DNA from: Pseudomonadota bacterium
GTDB lineage: Bacteria; Pseudomonadota; Gammaproteobacteria; Burkholderiales; Burkholderiaceae_D
Assembly: GCA_023392035.1 (NCBI GenBank)
Contig: JAEVZY010000058.1
Location: 1 to 9,543, forward strand
Length of the DNA stretch: 9,543 nt
Direction of reading: 5' to 3'
Shown here: positions 1 to 4,889 of the stretch, piece by piece
Layout of the letters: every line of letters begins with the position of its first letter
Position numbering within the stretch: position 1 is the first letter of the stretch
Notes under the pieces: generated by a model
The model's database searches: none
What the model saw: the letters and a program-made list of their open reading frames with translations, nothing else
Told to the model about the DNA's origin: nothing
Made by a program: the position numbers and the translations under genes

Positions 1-537
1 GAACAAGGACAACTCGGCGGCCGAGGCAAAGCCATAGGGGTCGTCCACCGCGGCCAGCTCGAATTCGGCGTTCGATGGAATCGGCAAGCCGATGCGGATC
101 ACGGCCCGCGACAGCAGCATGCTGTAGGCCGCGTTGCGTGCCGCCAGGCTGGAAACATCGGCTTGCGGCGAGTTGGCGCCATCATGCGGCAGGAATACCG
201 GATCGCTGCCGTTGCTGGCAGCAAAACGCTGGGCCAGGCTGGCCGGCGTCAGGGACCAGCCATCGTGCGGGCTGTGGCAGGTGGCGCAACTGCGTCCATT
301 CAAGGCAGCCCGGAAGAAGGGATTGGCGAGGTCGATCGGCCCGGCATCGCTCCAGCTCGCGGCCACGCCTTCGGCATTGGGACTGGTGAAGACTTCTCCA
401 ACCAGCGAATTGCTGCCGGCCACGCCCTTGTCCACCACCGGCGCTTCGGCGCCGCCACCGCCGCCGCAAGCCGCAAGCAGGCACGCCGACAGGAGACAGA
501 GGGCTATACCGGCCCCAAAGCGAAATTTGGTTTGCAT
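1..537 (-). CDS. c-type cytochrome lipoprotein, cytochrome-c-peroxidase-like (3' end outside window)
   Basis: Reading leftward from ATG at 537, the frame stays open for 179 codons to the window edge, so the C-terminal part is missing. Seen: a basic N-terminus (MQTKFRF), a hydrophobic stretch and a lipobox LLAAC with the lipidated Cys at residue 24, followed by a Gly run. One haem c motif, CATCH (Cys84, Cys87, His88), sits in the context NGRSCATCHSPHDGW. Family knowledge: this context resembles the first haem domain of di-haem cytochrome-c-peroxidase/MauG-like proteins, which act in the periplasm. A second CxxCH would be expected further on, outside the window. Inference: an outer-membrane- or inner-membrane-anchored electron-transfer or peroxidase protein. 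No clear SD precedes ATG 537. An in-frame GTG at 567 with GAGG upstream is an alternative start, but it would lengthen the signal peptide. Subfamily is uncertain. Confidence 0.8.
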   Translation of the reverse strand, partial: MQTKFRFGAGIALCLLSACLLAACGGGGGAEAPVVDKGVAGSNSLVGEVFTSPNAEGVAASWSDAGPIDLANPFFRAALNGRSCATCHSPHDGWSLTPASLAQRFAASNGSDPVFLPHDGANSPQADVSSLAARNAAYSMLLSRAVIRIGLPIPSNAEFELAAVDDPYGFASAAELSLF

Positions 538-619
538 GGGATTGTGCGCGCTTGAATTCACCCGCACATTCCACACCTCATTGCCGGAGGAAGAATTGCG
601 AAGTCCGAATATGCAACCC

Positions 620-681
620 GGCAAAGATTGCCCCCGCTCAAGCCCCGGCTTGAGCCTGCGCAAGCGCGGGCAATTCTTGCC
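620..681. promoter_or_regulatory. palindrome cluster between divergent genes (operator-like)
   Basis: Two copies of a 13-bp palindrome GGCAA-N3-TTGCC lie at 620-632 (spacer AGA) and 669-681 (spacer TTC), with centres 49 bp apart. Between them, at 636-655, is the 20-base inverted repeat GCTCAAGCC-CC-GGCTTGAGC. The outer arms also pair with each other: ATTGCCCCCGC at 627-637 against GCGGGCAAT at 666-674, imperfectly. A further TTGCC occurs at 581-585. The region separates the divergent cytochrome and phosphoribosyltransferase genes, so one or more dimeric regulators could act on both. A small mobile or REP-like repeat is the main alternative. There is no U-tract, so it is not a standard terminator. 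The symmetry is directly visible; the regulatory role is inference. Confidence 0.45.
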
Positions 682-690
682 GCCCGGGAC

Positions 691-709
691 GCAAAGAAGC
701 ATTCTTGGC
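691..709. repeat. imperfect 19-bp palindrome
   Basis: GCAAAGAA (691-698), spacer GCA, then TTCTTGGC (702-709); 7 of 8 arm positions pair. It lies just downstream of the larger palindrome cluster and about 75 bases before the first possible start of the phosphoribosyltransferase gene. It could be another protein-binding site or chance. Confidence 0.25.
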
Positions 710-784
710 GCCCCGTTTGATGCATCTCAGCCCTCGCCAAGCAGCGCGCGCGATGCTCCTGGGTCCGAATGAATCCAAGGGACA

Positions 785-1462
785 GTGGCAAAGCAGAGGG
801 AGAAAGTTTTGGACCTGGTATTCAAGGACAGGCAGGATGCGGCCCAGCAACTGGCAGAACGCCTGCTGGCCTGGCGCGGCCAGAACCCGCTGATCCTGGC
901 CATTCCGCGCGGCGGCCTGCCGCTGGGCGCGGTGCTGGCCGAGCGCCTGCAGGGCGAGCTCGATGTTGTGCTGGTACACAAGCTGTCGATGCCCTTCGAC
1001 CCGGAATTCGCAGTAGGCGCGGTGGATGAGAGCGGACATGTGATTCTGTCCCCGGGCATTGCTTCCGGATTCGACTTCGGCGATCTGGAAACGCAAAAGC
1101 AGGAACAGCTGGCGCTCCTGACGGCGCGCCGTCATCGCTATCAGCAAATCGCGCCGCGCCGCGAAATCAAGGGCCGCAAGGTCATCATCGTCGATGACGG
1201 CCTGGCGACCGGCGCCACCATGGCCAGTGCCCTGCAATCGGTGCGCCTGCAGCAGCCGGCCCACCTGTGCTGCGCGGTACCGGTCGCCGCCGCCGAGAGC
1301 CTGGCCCTGGTGTCCCCTCTGGCCGACAGCGTGGTATGCCTGGCCCAGCCGCCGAATTTCCGCGCGGTCAGTCTGTACTACCGGCACTTTAACCAGGTCG
1401 ATGACGAAGAGGCGGAACGCTTGCTGGCGCAAGCCGCGCAACGCAGCGCCGGCGCGCCCTGA
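785..1462 (+). CDS. phosphoribosyltransferase-domain protein
   Basis: A 225-residue protein with a type I phosphoribosyltransferase fold. Seen: the PRPP-binding loop VIIVDDGLATGATM at residues 133-146, with the usual two acidic residues followed by a Thr-rich turn, and a PRGG loop at 41-44 near the N-terminus. Family knowledge: stand-alone proteins of this kind are common in proteobacteria and are annotated only as phosphoribosyltransferase; related domains occur fused to hydrolases. The base or other acceptor is unknown, and I see nothing that assigns it to purine or pyrimidine salvage. The start is uncertain. GTG at 785 gives the longest form, with AAGG four bases ahead. TTG at 809 has a better-placed SD (GAGGGAG, 796-802) and gives an N-terminus MDLVFKDRQDA closer to what I expect for the family. 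It is convergent with the PEBP gene. Confidence 0.88.
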   Translation: MAKQREKVLDLVFKDRQDAAQQLAERLLAWRGQNPLILAIPRGGLPLGAVLAERLQGELDVVLVHKLSMPFDPEFAVGAVDESGHVILSPGIASGFDFGDLETQKQEQLALLTARRHRYQQIAPRREIKGRKVIIVDDGLATGATMASALQSVRLQQPAHLCCAVPVAAAESLALVSPLADSVVCLAQPPNFRAVSLYYRHFNQVDDEEAERLLAQAAQRSAGAP

Positions 1463-1510
1463 GCGCCCTCACCTCACATGACGCGGCTGCCGCGCGGGCG
1501 CAGGCCAAGG

Positions 1511-1539
1511 TGAACAGCGCGCACCCAAGCTGCTGTTCA
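1511..1539. terminator. hairpin at the convergent gene ends (possible terminator)
   Basis: TGAACAGC (1511-1518) pairs with GCTGTTCA (1532-1539), an 8-bp stem with a 13-base loop. It lies 3' of the phosphoribosyltransferase and overlaps the stop codon of the oppositely oriented PEBP gene. No T-rich tract follows on either strand, so any termination role is tentative. Confidence 0.28.
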
Positions 1540-2034
1540 GGAACGCTGATAAGTAGCGATGACCCAGCCGGCAGCAATGGCGCGTTCCGCCAGGGCATCC
1601 ATCACCAGCGCACGGCTTGGATGTTCCGGAAATGCCGGCCCGCTGGCCAGCGCGAACAGCTGGAACACGTAGCGATGCGGCCCTGCGCCCGGCGGCGGGT
1701 CGGGCGGGAGCCAGTCGGCCTGCAGATAGGAATCACGCCCTTCACGGCCTTGTCTGCGCTCTGCGGGCGAGGCCAACGCGCCCTCGCGCAAGCCATCCAC
1801 CGCGGCCGGCAGATCGACCGCGATGGCATGCACCATAGGCTGCGGCGTGGCCGAATCGGCGTCTTCCACGATCAGCACCAGCGAGGTGGCCTGGGCCGGT
1901 ACCCCGTTCCATGACAGCGGCGGCGACAGGCCTTCGCCATCGGCGGTATAGCGGCGCGGCAAGGGCTTCTCGAGGCTGAAGGCTTCGCTTTCCAGGTCGA
2001 TGCAAAAATCATCCGCCTTCAGGCCGACATTCAT
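1537..2034 (-). CDS. PEBP family protein (YbhB/YbcL, Raf-kinase-inhibitor-like)
   Basis: A 165-residue protein of the phosphatidylethanolamine-binding family. Seen: DGEGLSPPLSW at residues 32-42, EDAD at 57-60, a central His at 69 (MVHAIAVDLP) and PPPGAGPHRYVFQLFAL at 113-129. These match the order of the family's ligand-pocket motifs, and the length is typical for bacterial members. Family knowledge: bacterial YbhB/YbcL proteins are small, globular and of poorly defined function; kinase inhibition is known for eukaryotic relatives and should not be assumed here. No signal peptide is visible, so it is probably cytoplasmic. The frame is open far upstream (to 2514), but the conserved fold begins just after ATG 2034, which I chose; GGAAG lies about 12 bases ahead. 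In-frame ATGs at 2052 and 2073 would add only a few residues. Confidence 0.87.
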   Translation of the reverse strand: MNVGLKADDFCIDLESEAFSLEKPLPRRYTADGEGLSPPLSWNGVPAQATSLVLIVEDADSATPQPMVHAIAVDLPAAVDGLREGALASPAERRQGREGRDSYLQADWLPPDPPPGAGPHRYVFQLFALASGPAFPEHPSRALVMDALAERAIAAGWVIATYQRS

Positions 2035-2253
2035 GGCGGCGATGTCTTCCATGCCGGCATGCTGTCCCTGCAACATGCTGCTTGTGCTGCTCGGTAATTT
2101 TTCAAGCACTGAAGGCTCCCGGAATCGCACTGGAACATGTGTGACCTGCACTGGCTGCCTGAGTTGCGCGCGCAGGAGAAAGCAGTTCTGGCCCGCACGA
2201 AAAAATTCCTGCCGCGCCTTTGAGCAATTCGGCGTTCTGCCGCCCGGAAAAGA

Positions 2254-2301
2254 ATAAGCTCCAAAGCATTCGGCTTCACACCGATAGGCTCCAAACCATC
2301 G
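2254..2301. repeat. imperfect direct repeat upstream of small ORF
   Basis: ATAAGCTCCAAA at 2254-2265 and ATAGGCTCCAAA at 2284-2295 match at 11 of 12 positions. Similarity continues weakly beyond each copy (GCATTCG versus CCATCG). The copies start 30 bp apart, about three helical turns, and sit immediately upstream of the ATG at 2305. A tandem activator or repressor site is possible, as is chance. The rest of the 270-base gap (2035-2304) shows no convincing promoter or RNA structure to me. Confidence 0.3.
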
Positions 2302-2304
2302 ACC

Positions 2305-2517
2305 ATGCCGGCTGGCGCGACTGCGATGACTCAGGAAGAAAAGGATCTGCGCACCTACTACAATGCGCTGCCCGAATGGGCCAAGCAGGAGATGGTCGAC
2401 CTGGTGCAGGCCGCCGCCAAAGGCGAGGTCAACATGGAGCACTACGTGCTGGCCTTCGAAGACATCATGACCCGGGTCGACCTGGCCCGCAACGGCAGGC
2501 AGATGTACCTGCACTGA
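2305..2517 (+). CDS. small hypothetical protein (70 residues)
   Basis: I do not recognise a family. The product is small, mildly acidic and without Cys, membrane segment or signal peptide. It looks helical (TYYNALPEWAKQEM, then VNMEHYVLAFEDIMTRVDLARN), consistent with a small cytoplasmic helical-bundle protein. The coding character looks real: G/C-rich third positions and amphipathic periodicity. Two starts are possible, ATG 2305 and ATG 2326 (MTQEEKDLRTYY). The second begins exactly where the helical pattern starts, but neither has a strong SD; AGG at 2286-2288 is rather far from 2305. It is divergent from the PEBP gene and is followed 98 bases later by a second small gene on the same strand. 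Function unknown. Confidence 0.6.
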   Translation: MPAGATAMTQEEKDLRTYYNALPEWAKQEMVDLVQAAAKGEVNMEHYVLAFEDIMTRVDLARNGRQMYLH

Positions 2518-2592
2518 TGCCGGTGCATTGAGCTGTACCGAAGCGCCCCTTCCCCAAACCGGAAACTCTCGCGCGCAGGCCGCGCCTAACCC

Positions 2593-2607
2593 CCTTTTCG
2601 CAAAAGG
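2593..2607 (+). promoter_or_regulatory. short hairpin covering the SD of the 51-residue gene
   Basis: CCTTTT (2593-2598), loop CGC, AAAAGG (2602-2607). The 3' arm contains most of the SD AAAGGAG (2603-2609), which lies six bases before ATG 2616. A six-pair, A/U-rich stem is weak and could act as a translational brake or melt with temperature. The pairing is visible; any regulatory role is inference. Confidence 0.35.
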
Positions 2608-2615
2608 AGTCAGGC

Positions 2616-2771
2616 ATGGCAGCCAATACCAAGAACAAATTTCCGGCGGACAAAGCCGGCACCAAGTACGGAAACTTCCGCAATACGCGTCGCTTTACCC
2701 AGCACAAGCCGCGCGCGCCCGAGTTGAGCCGGCAGCCGGCCGGCACCGAAACGCCCGAAAAAACTTCCTAA
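2616..2771 (+). CDS. small basic hypothetical protein (51 residues)
   Basis: A complete frame from ATG 2616 to TAA 2769-2771. Support for it being a gene is the near-perfect SD AAAGGAG six bases upstream and a hairpin soon after the stop. The product is rich in Lys and Arg (NTKNKFPADKAGTKYGN, then FRNTRRFTQHKPRAP), hydrophilic and probably disordered, with no Cys, signal peptide or membrane segment. Such composition suits binding to nucleic acid or ribosomes, but I recognise no family and assign no function. It lies between the 70-residue gene and the exported hydrolase on the same strand; the 98-base and 88-base gaps make a shared operon possible but unproven. Confidence 0.6.
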   Translation: MAANTKNKFPADKAGTKYGNFRNTRRFTQHKPRAPELSRQPAGTETPEKTS

Positions 2772-2795
2772 AACCGCTCCCCCTCTTCCGCTGCA

Positions 2796-2819
2796 CGCTT
2801 GCCATCCCCTTGGCAAGCG
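2796..2819 (+). terminator. possible intrinsic terminator after the 51-residue gene
   Basis: A perfect 9-bp stem, CGCTTGCCA (2796-2804) with TGGCAAGCG (2811-2819), and a 6-base loop TCCCCT. It is followed by GTAATATTTGT, A/T-rich but not a clean T run. It starts 25 bases after the TAA. It overlaps the putative promoter of the next gene. Confidence 0.4.
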
Positions 2820-2826
2820 GTAATAT
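2799..2826 (+). promoter_or_regulatory. putative sigma-70 promoter for the hydrolase
   Basis: TTGCCA (2799-2804, 5 of 6 matches to TTGACA), a 16-base spacer and TAATAT (2821-2826, 4 of 6 to TATAAT). The predicted start near 2833 gives a leader of under 30 bases to ATG 2860. The -35 lies within the terminator-like stem. Inferred from matches only. Confidence 0.3.
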
Positions 2827-2856
2827 TTGTCCCCGTTAATTCTCATCCGGGGACAA
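2827..2856 (+). promoter_or_regulatory. 9-bp inverted repeat masking the hydrolase SD
   Basis: TTGTCCCCG (2827-2835) and CGGGGACAA (2848-2856) are perfectly complementary, with a 12-base loop (TTAATTCTCATC). The 3' arm contains the SD GGGGA (2849-2853) and ends four bases before ATG 2860. In a transcript that includes both arms it would hide the ribosome site. If transcription starts near 2833 the left arm is mostly lost, and the repeat would instead look like a DNA operator at the start site. Confidence 0.45.
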
Positions 2857-2859
2857 GAC

Positions 2860-3675
2860 ATGAAAGCACTGTTGCGCGCGGCCGCCCTGGCCGGATTCGC
2901 CCTGTTCGCTTGCATCGCGCAAGCCCAGGATGCGGGCGCTTCCCATGCCATCGGCGTGGTGATCATGCATGGCAAGGGCGGCTCGCCGCAAAAGCATGTG
3001 GACGGCCTGGCCTCGGCCTTGCAGGCCAAGGGTGCAGCGGTCGCCAATCTTGAAATGCCCTGGTCCGGACGCCGCGAATACGACGTCAGCGTCAACCAGG
3101 CCGAGCAGGAAGTGCTGACCAGCCTGCAAGGCCTGCGCGACAAAGGCGCGAAGAAGCTGTTCGTGGCCGGCCACAGCCAGGGCGGCATCTTCGCCCTGTA
3201 TTTCGGCTCGCAGCATGCCGTGGATGGCGTGATAGCGATCGCGCCCGGCGGCAATGTCGCCAGTCCGGTGTTCCAGGAACAACTGCGCGAGCCGCTGGCC
3301 AAGGCGCGCGAACTGATGGCAGCCGGCAAGGGCAAGGAAAAGGCCAGGTTGGCGGATTTCGAGGGCAGCAAGGGCAGCTTCCCGGTCACCACCACGCCGG
3401 AAAACTATCTGGACTGGTTCGCAACAGATGGCGCCATGAACCAGGTCAAGGCCAGTCGCGGCCTGAAGGCGACGCCCGTGCTGTATGTGGCGCCCACGCG
3501 CGATTACCCCGGTCTGCAAAGGGTGAAGCAGCAGATGTTCCAGGCGCTGCCGGCCAACCCCATGAGCAAGATGATCGAGCCCTCGGCCAGCCACCTGGAA
3601 GCGCCCGGCGCGGCCGCGCAAGACATCTGGGCCTGGATGCAGGAAGTGGCGGCCAGGCCGGCTGCGCCGCAGTAG
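2860..3675 (+). CDS. exported alpha/beta hydrolase
   Basis: A 271-residue protein with the alpha/beta-hydrolase pattern. Seen: a Sec-type signal peptide (MKALLRAA, hydrophobic core) with likely cleavage after AQA, residues 20-22; the LFAC at 15-18 is a poor lipobox, so lipidation is less likely. The first strand and oxyanion loop are VIMHGKGG (34-41), the nucleophile elbow is GHSQGG with Ser106, a candidate acid lies in PTRDYPG and the candidate His is in ASHLEAP near the C-terminus. Family knowledge: such enzymes hydrolyse ester, thioester or similar bonds; the substrate cannot be told here. Probably periplasmic. ATG 2860 is preferred over the in-frame upstream codon at 2827 because it has SD GGGGA six bases ahead and starts a proper signal peptide. 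It is followed by a 15-bp tandem repeat and is convergent with the exporter operon. Confidence 0.85.
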   Translation: MKALLRAAALAGFALFACIAQAQDAGASHAIGVVIMHGKGGSPQKHVDGLASALQAKGAAVANLEMPWSGRREYDVSVNQAEQEVLTSLQGLRDKGAKKLFVAGHSQGGIFALYFGSQHAVDGVIAIAPGGNVASPVFQEQLREPLAKARELMAAGKGKEKARLADFEGSKGSFPVTTTPENYLDWFATDGAMNQVKASRGLKATPVLYVAPTRDYPGLQRVKQQMFQALPANPMSKMIEPSASHLEAPGAAAQDIWAWMQEVAARPAAPQ

Positions 3676-3680
3676 TGGTT

Positions 3681-3740
3681 GGAGCTGTAGTGCCGGGTGC
3701 TGTAGTAACGGGAGCTGTAGTAACGGGAGCTGTAGTACCG
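3681..3740. repeat. 15-bp tandem repeat, four copies
   Basis: Consensus GGAGCTGTAGTAACG. Copies: 3681-3695 (ends TGCCG), 3696-3710 (begins GGTGC), 3711-3725 (consensus), 3726-3740 (ends TACCG); the series breaks down at GGATCAGCAG. It fills most of the 88-base gap between the hydrolase stop and the end of the convergent yhhJ gene. The unit is a multiple of three and is open in the -1 frame relative to the hydrolase (GAVVP/GAVVT repeats). On the other strand it reads RYYSS. In the hydrolase's own frame it contains stop codons. Probably a non-coding minisatellite from slippage. Confidence 0.85.
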
Positions 3741-3763
3741 GGATCAGCAGCGCGGCGACCGGT

Positions 3764-4879
3764 CTATTTCGCCGCCGTGATCGACTTGCGGAACAGCACC
3801 ACGCTGTAAGAGAAGAAAGCCAGCCCGATCGCCGCCACCATCGCGAAATTGGGCCACACGGCTTGCATGCCGCCGCCGCGGTAGATGATGACTTGCGAGA
3901 AGCTCACGAAGTGGCGCGAAGGCAGGAAATAGGTGATGGCCTGCAGCCAGCCGGGCTGGCTCTCGACCGGCGTCGATCCGCCCGACAGCAATTGCAAGAC
4001 CACCACCACCAGCACGATCAAGAGCGCGAACTGCGCCATGGAGCGCGAGATCGTCCCCAGGAACAGGCCGAAGGCGGTGGCAAAGAACAGGTACAGCAGG
4101 ACCCCGGCAAACCACAGCAGCATCGATCCCACGAAGGGCACTTCGAGAATGGTGCGCACCACCAGGAACAGCGAAAGCATGGTGGCCACCAGGATCAGCA
4201 ATCCGTTGGCCCACACCTTGGCCAGCGCGATCTCGAAGGCGGAAATCGGCATCACCAGCAGGTGCTCCAGCGTCCCATGCTCGCGTTCGCGGATCACGGC
4301 GGCGCCGGTCAGCACGATCGTCAGCAGGGTCAGCTGGTTGATGATGCCGACGATGCTGGCGAACCAGGCGGAAACGCCGTTCGGGTTGAACAACTTGCGC
4401 GTCACCAGGTTCACCGGCGGCTTGCTTTCGATATCGCGCCGCCCCAGAAAGCTGCCCAGGCGCTGGGTGATGATTTCCCGGATATAGCCGGAGCCGATGC
4501 CGGCCTGTTGCATCGCCGTGGCGTCGATGTTGACCTGGATGTCCGGCCGGCGCCCGGCCTGCAGATCGGCCTGGAAGCGCGGCGGAATCACCACCACGAA
4601 CATGAAGCGTCCCTGGTCCATCACCCTTTCGGTCTGGTCGCCGGCTATCGTCGCCGCGTATTGGAAACGGGGCGGATAGAAGGCGCCGATCAGCTCCTTG
4701 GACAGCGCCGAATGATCTTCGTCGACGAAGGCAATCGAGGCATTGCGCACCTCGTTCGAGGTGCCGCTGGCCTGCTGGTAGATGGTCCAGGTGAAAGCGT
4801 AGAGCACGAACAGCACCAGCACCTTGTCGGAGAGGACGCTGCGGATCTCCTTGAGCCCGAGCCAGAAGATATTGCTCAA
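3764..4879 (-). CDS. yhhJ: ABC-2 type permease, YhhJ family
   Basis: A 371-residue inner-membrane protein. Seen: one membrane segment near residues 19-36, a large periplasmic domain (about 40-170), then about five segments (172-196, 222-243, 255-275, 282-299, 343-363). Family hallmarks are IREREHGTLEHLLVMP (196-211) and LSGGSTP (298-304); both match my memory of E. coli YhhJ. Role: a half-permease of an ABC-2 exporter, expected to pair with the permease domain of RbbA, since it has no ATPase of its own. The start is TTG at 4879, the only plausible one in frame, with a GGGGG SD six bases ahead that overlaps the 10-base gap after the rbbA stop; this suggests translation coupled to rbbA. It is the last gene of the operon and is convergent with the hydrolase. 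Confidence 0.93.
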   Translation of the reverse strand: MSNIFWLGLKEIRSVLSDKVLVLFVLYAFTWTIYQQASGTSNEVRNASIAFVDEDHSALSKELIGAFYPPRFQYAATIAGDQTERVMDQGRFMFVVVIPPRFQADLQAGRRPDIQVNIDATAMQQAGIGSGYIREIITQRLGSFLGRRDIESKPPVNLVTRKLFNPNGVSAWFASIVGIINQLTLLTIVLTGAAVIREREHGTLEHLLVMPISAFEIALAKVWANGLLILVATMLSLFLVVRTILEVPFVGSMLLWFAGVLLYLFFATAFGLFLGTISRSMAQFALLIVLVVVVLQLLSGGSTPVESQPGWLQAITYFLPSRHFVSFSQVIIYRGGGMQAVWPNFAMVAAIGLAFFSYSVVLFRKSITAAK

Positions 4880-4889
4880 GTCGTGCCCC

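Noticed and set aside
636..655. The 20-base palindrome as an intrinsic terminator
   Set aside because: No T-rich tract on either strand and it lies upstream of both flanking genes rather than after one.
134..772. + strand open frames opposite the cytochrome gene
   Set aside because: The minus-strand frame has a lipobox and CATCH in good context; the + frames have none and cross the palindrome cluster.
2000..2257. Cys-rich + strand frame of 85 residues over the PEBP gene start
   Set aside because: No SD, no periodic Cys pattern of a metal site, and it overlaps the well-supported PEBP start; probably a shadow.
2035..2514. N-terminal extension of the PEBP frame up to 2514
   Set aside because: It has no PEBP motifs, runs opposite the 70-residue gene and would nearly double the usual family length.
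2530..2540. GAGCTGTACCG resembling the 15-bp repeat unit at 3681-3740
   Set aside because: A single short partial match over 1 kb away; not enough to call a dispersed repeat.
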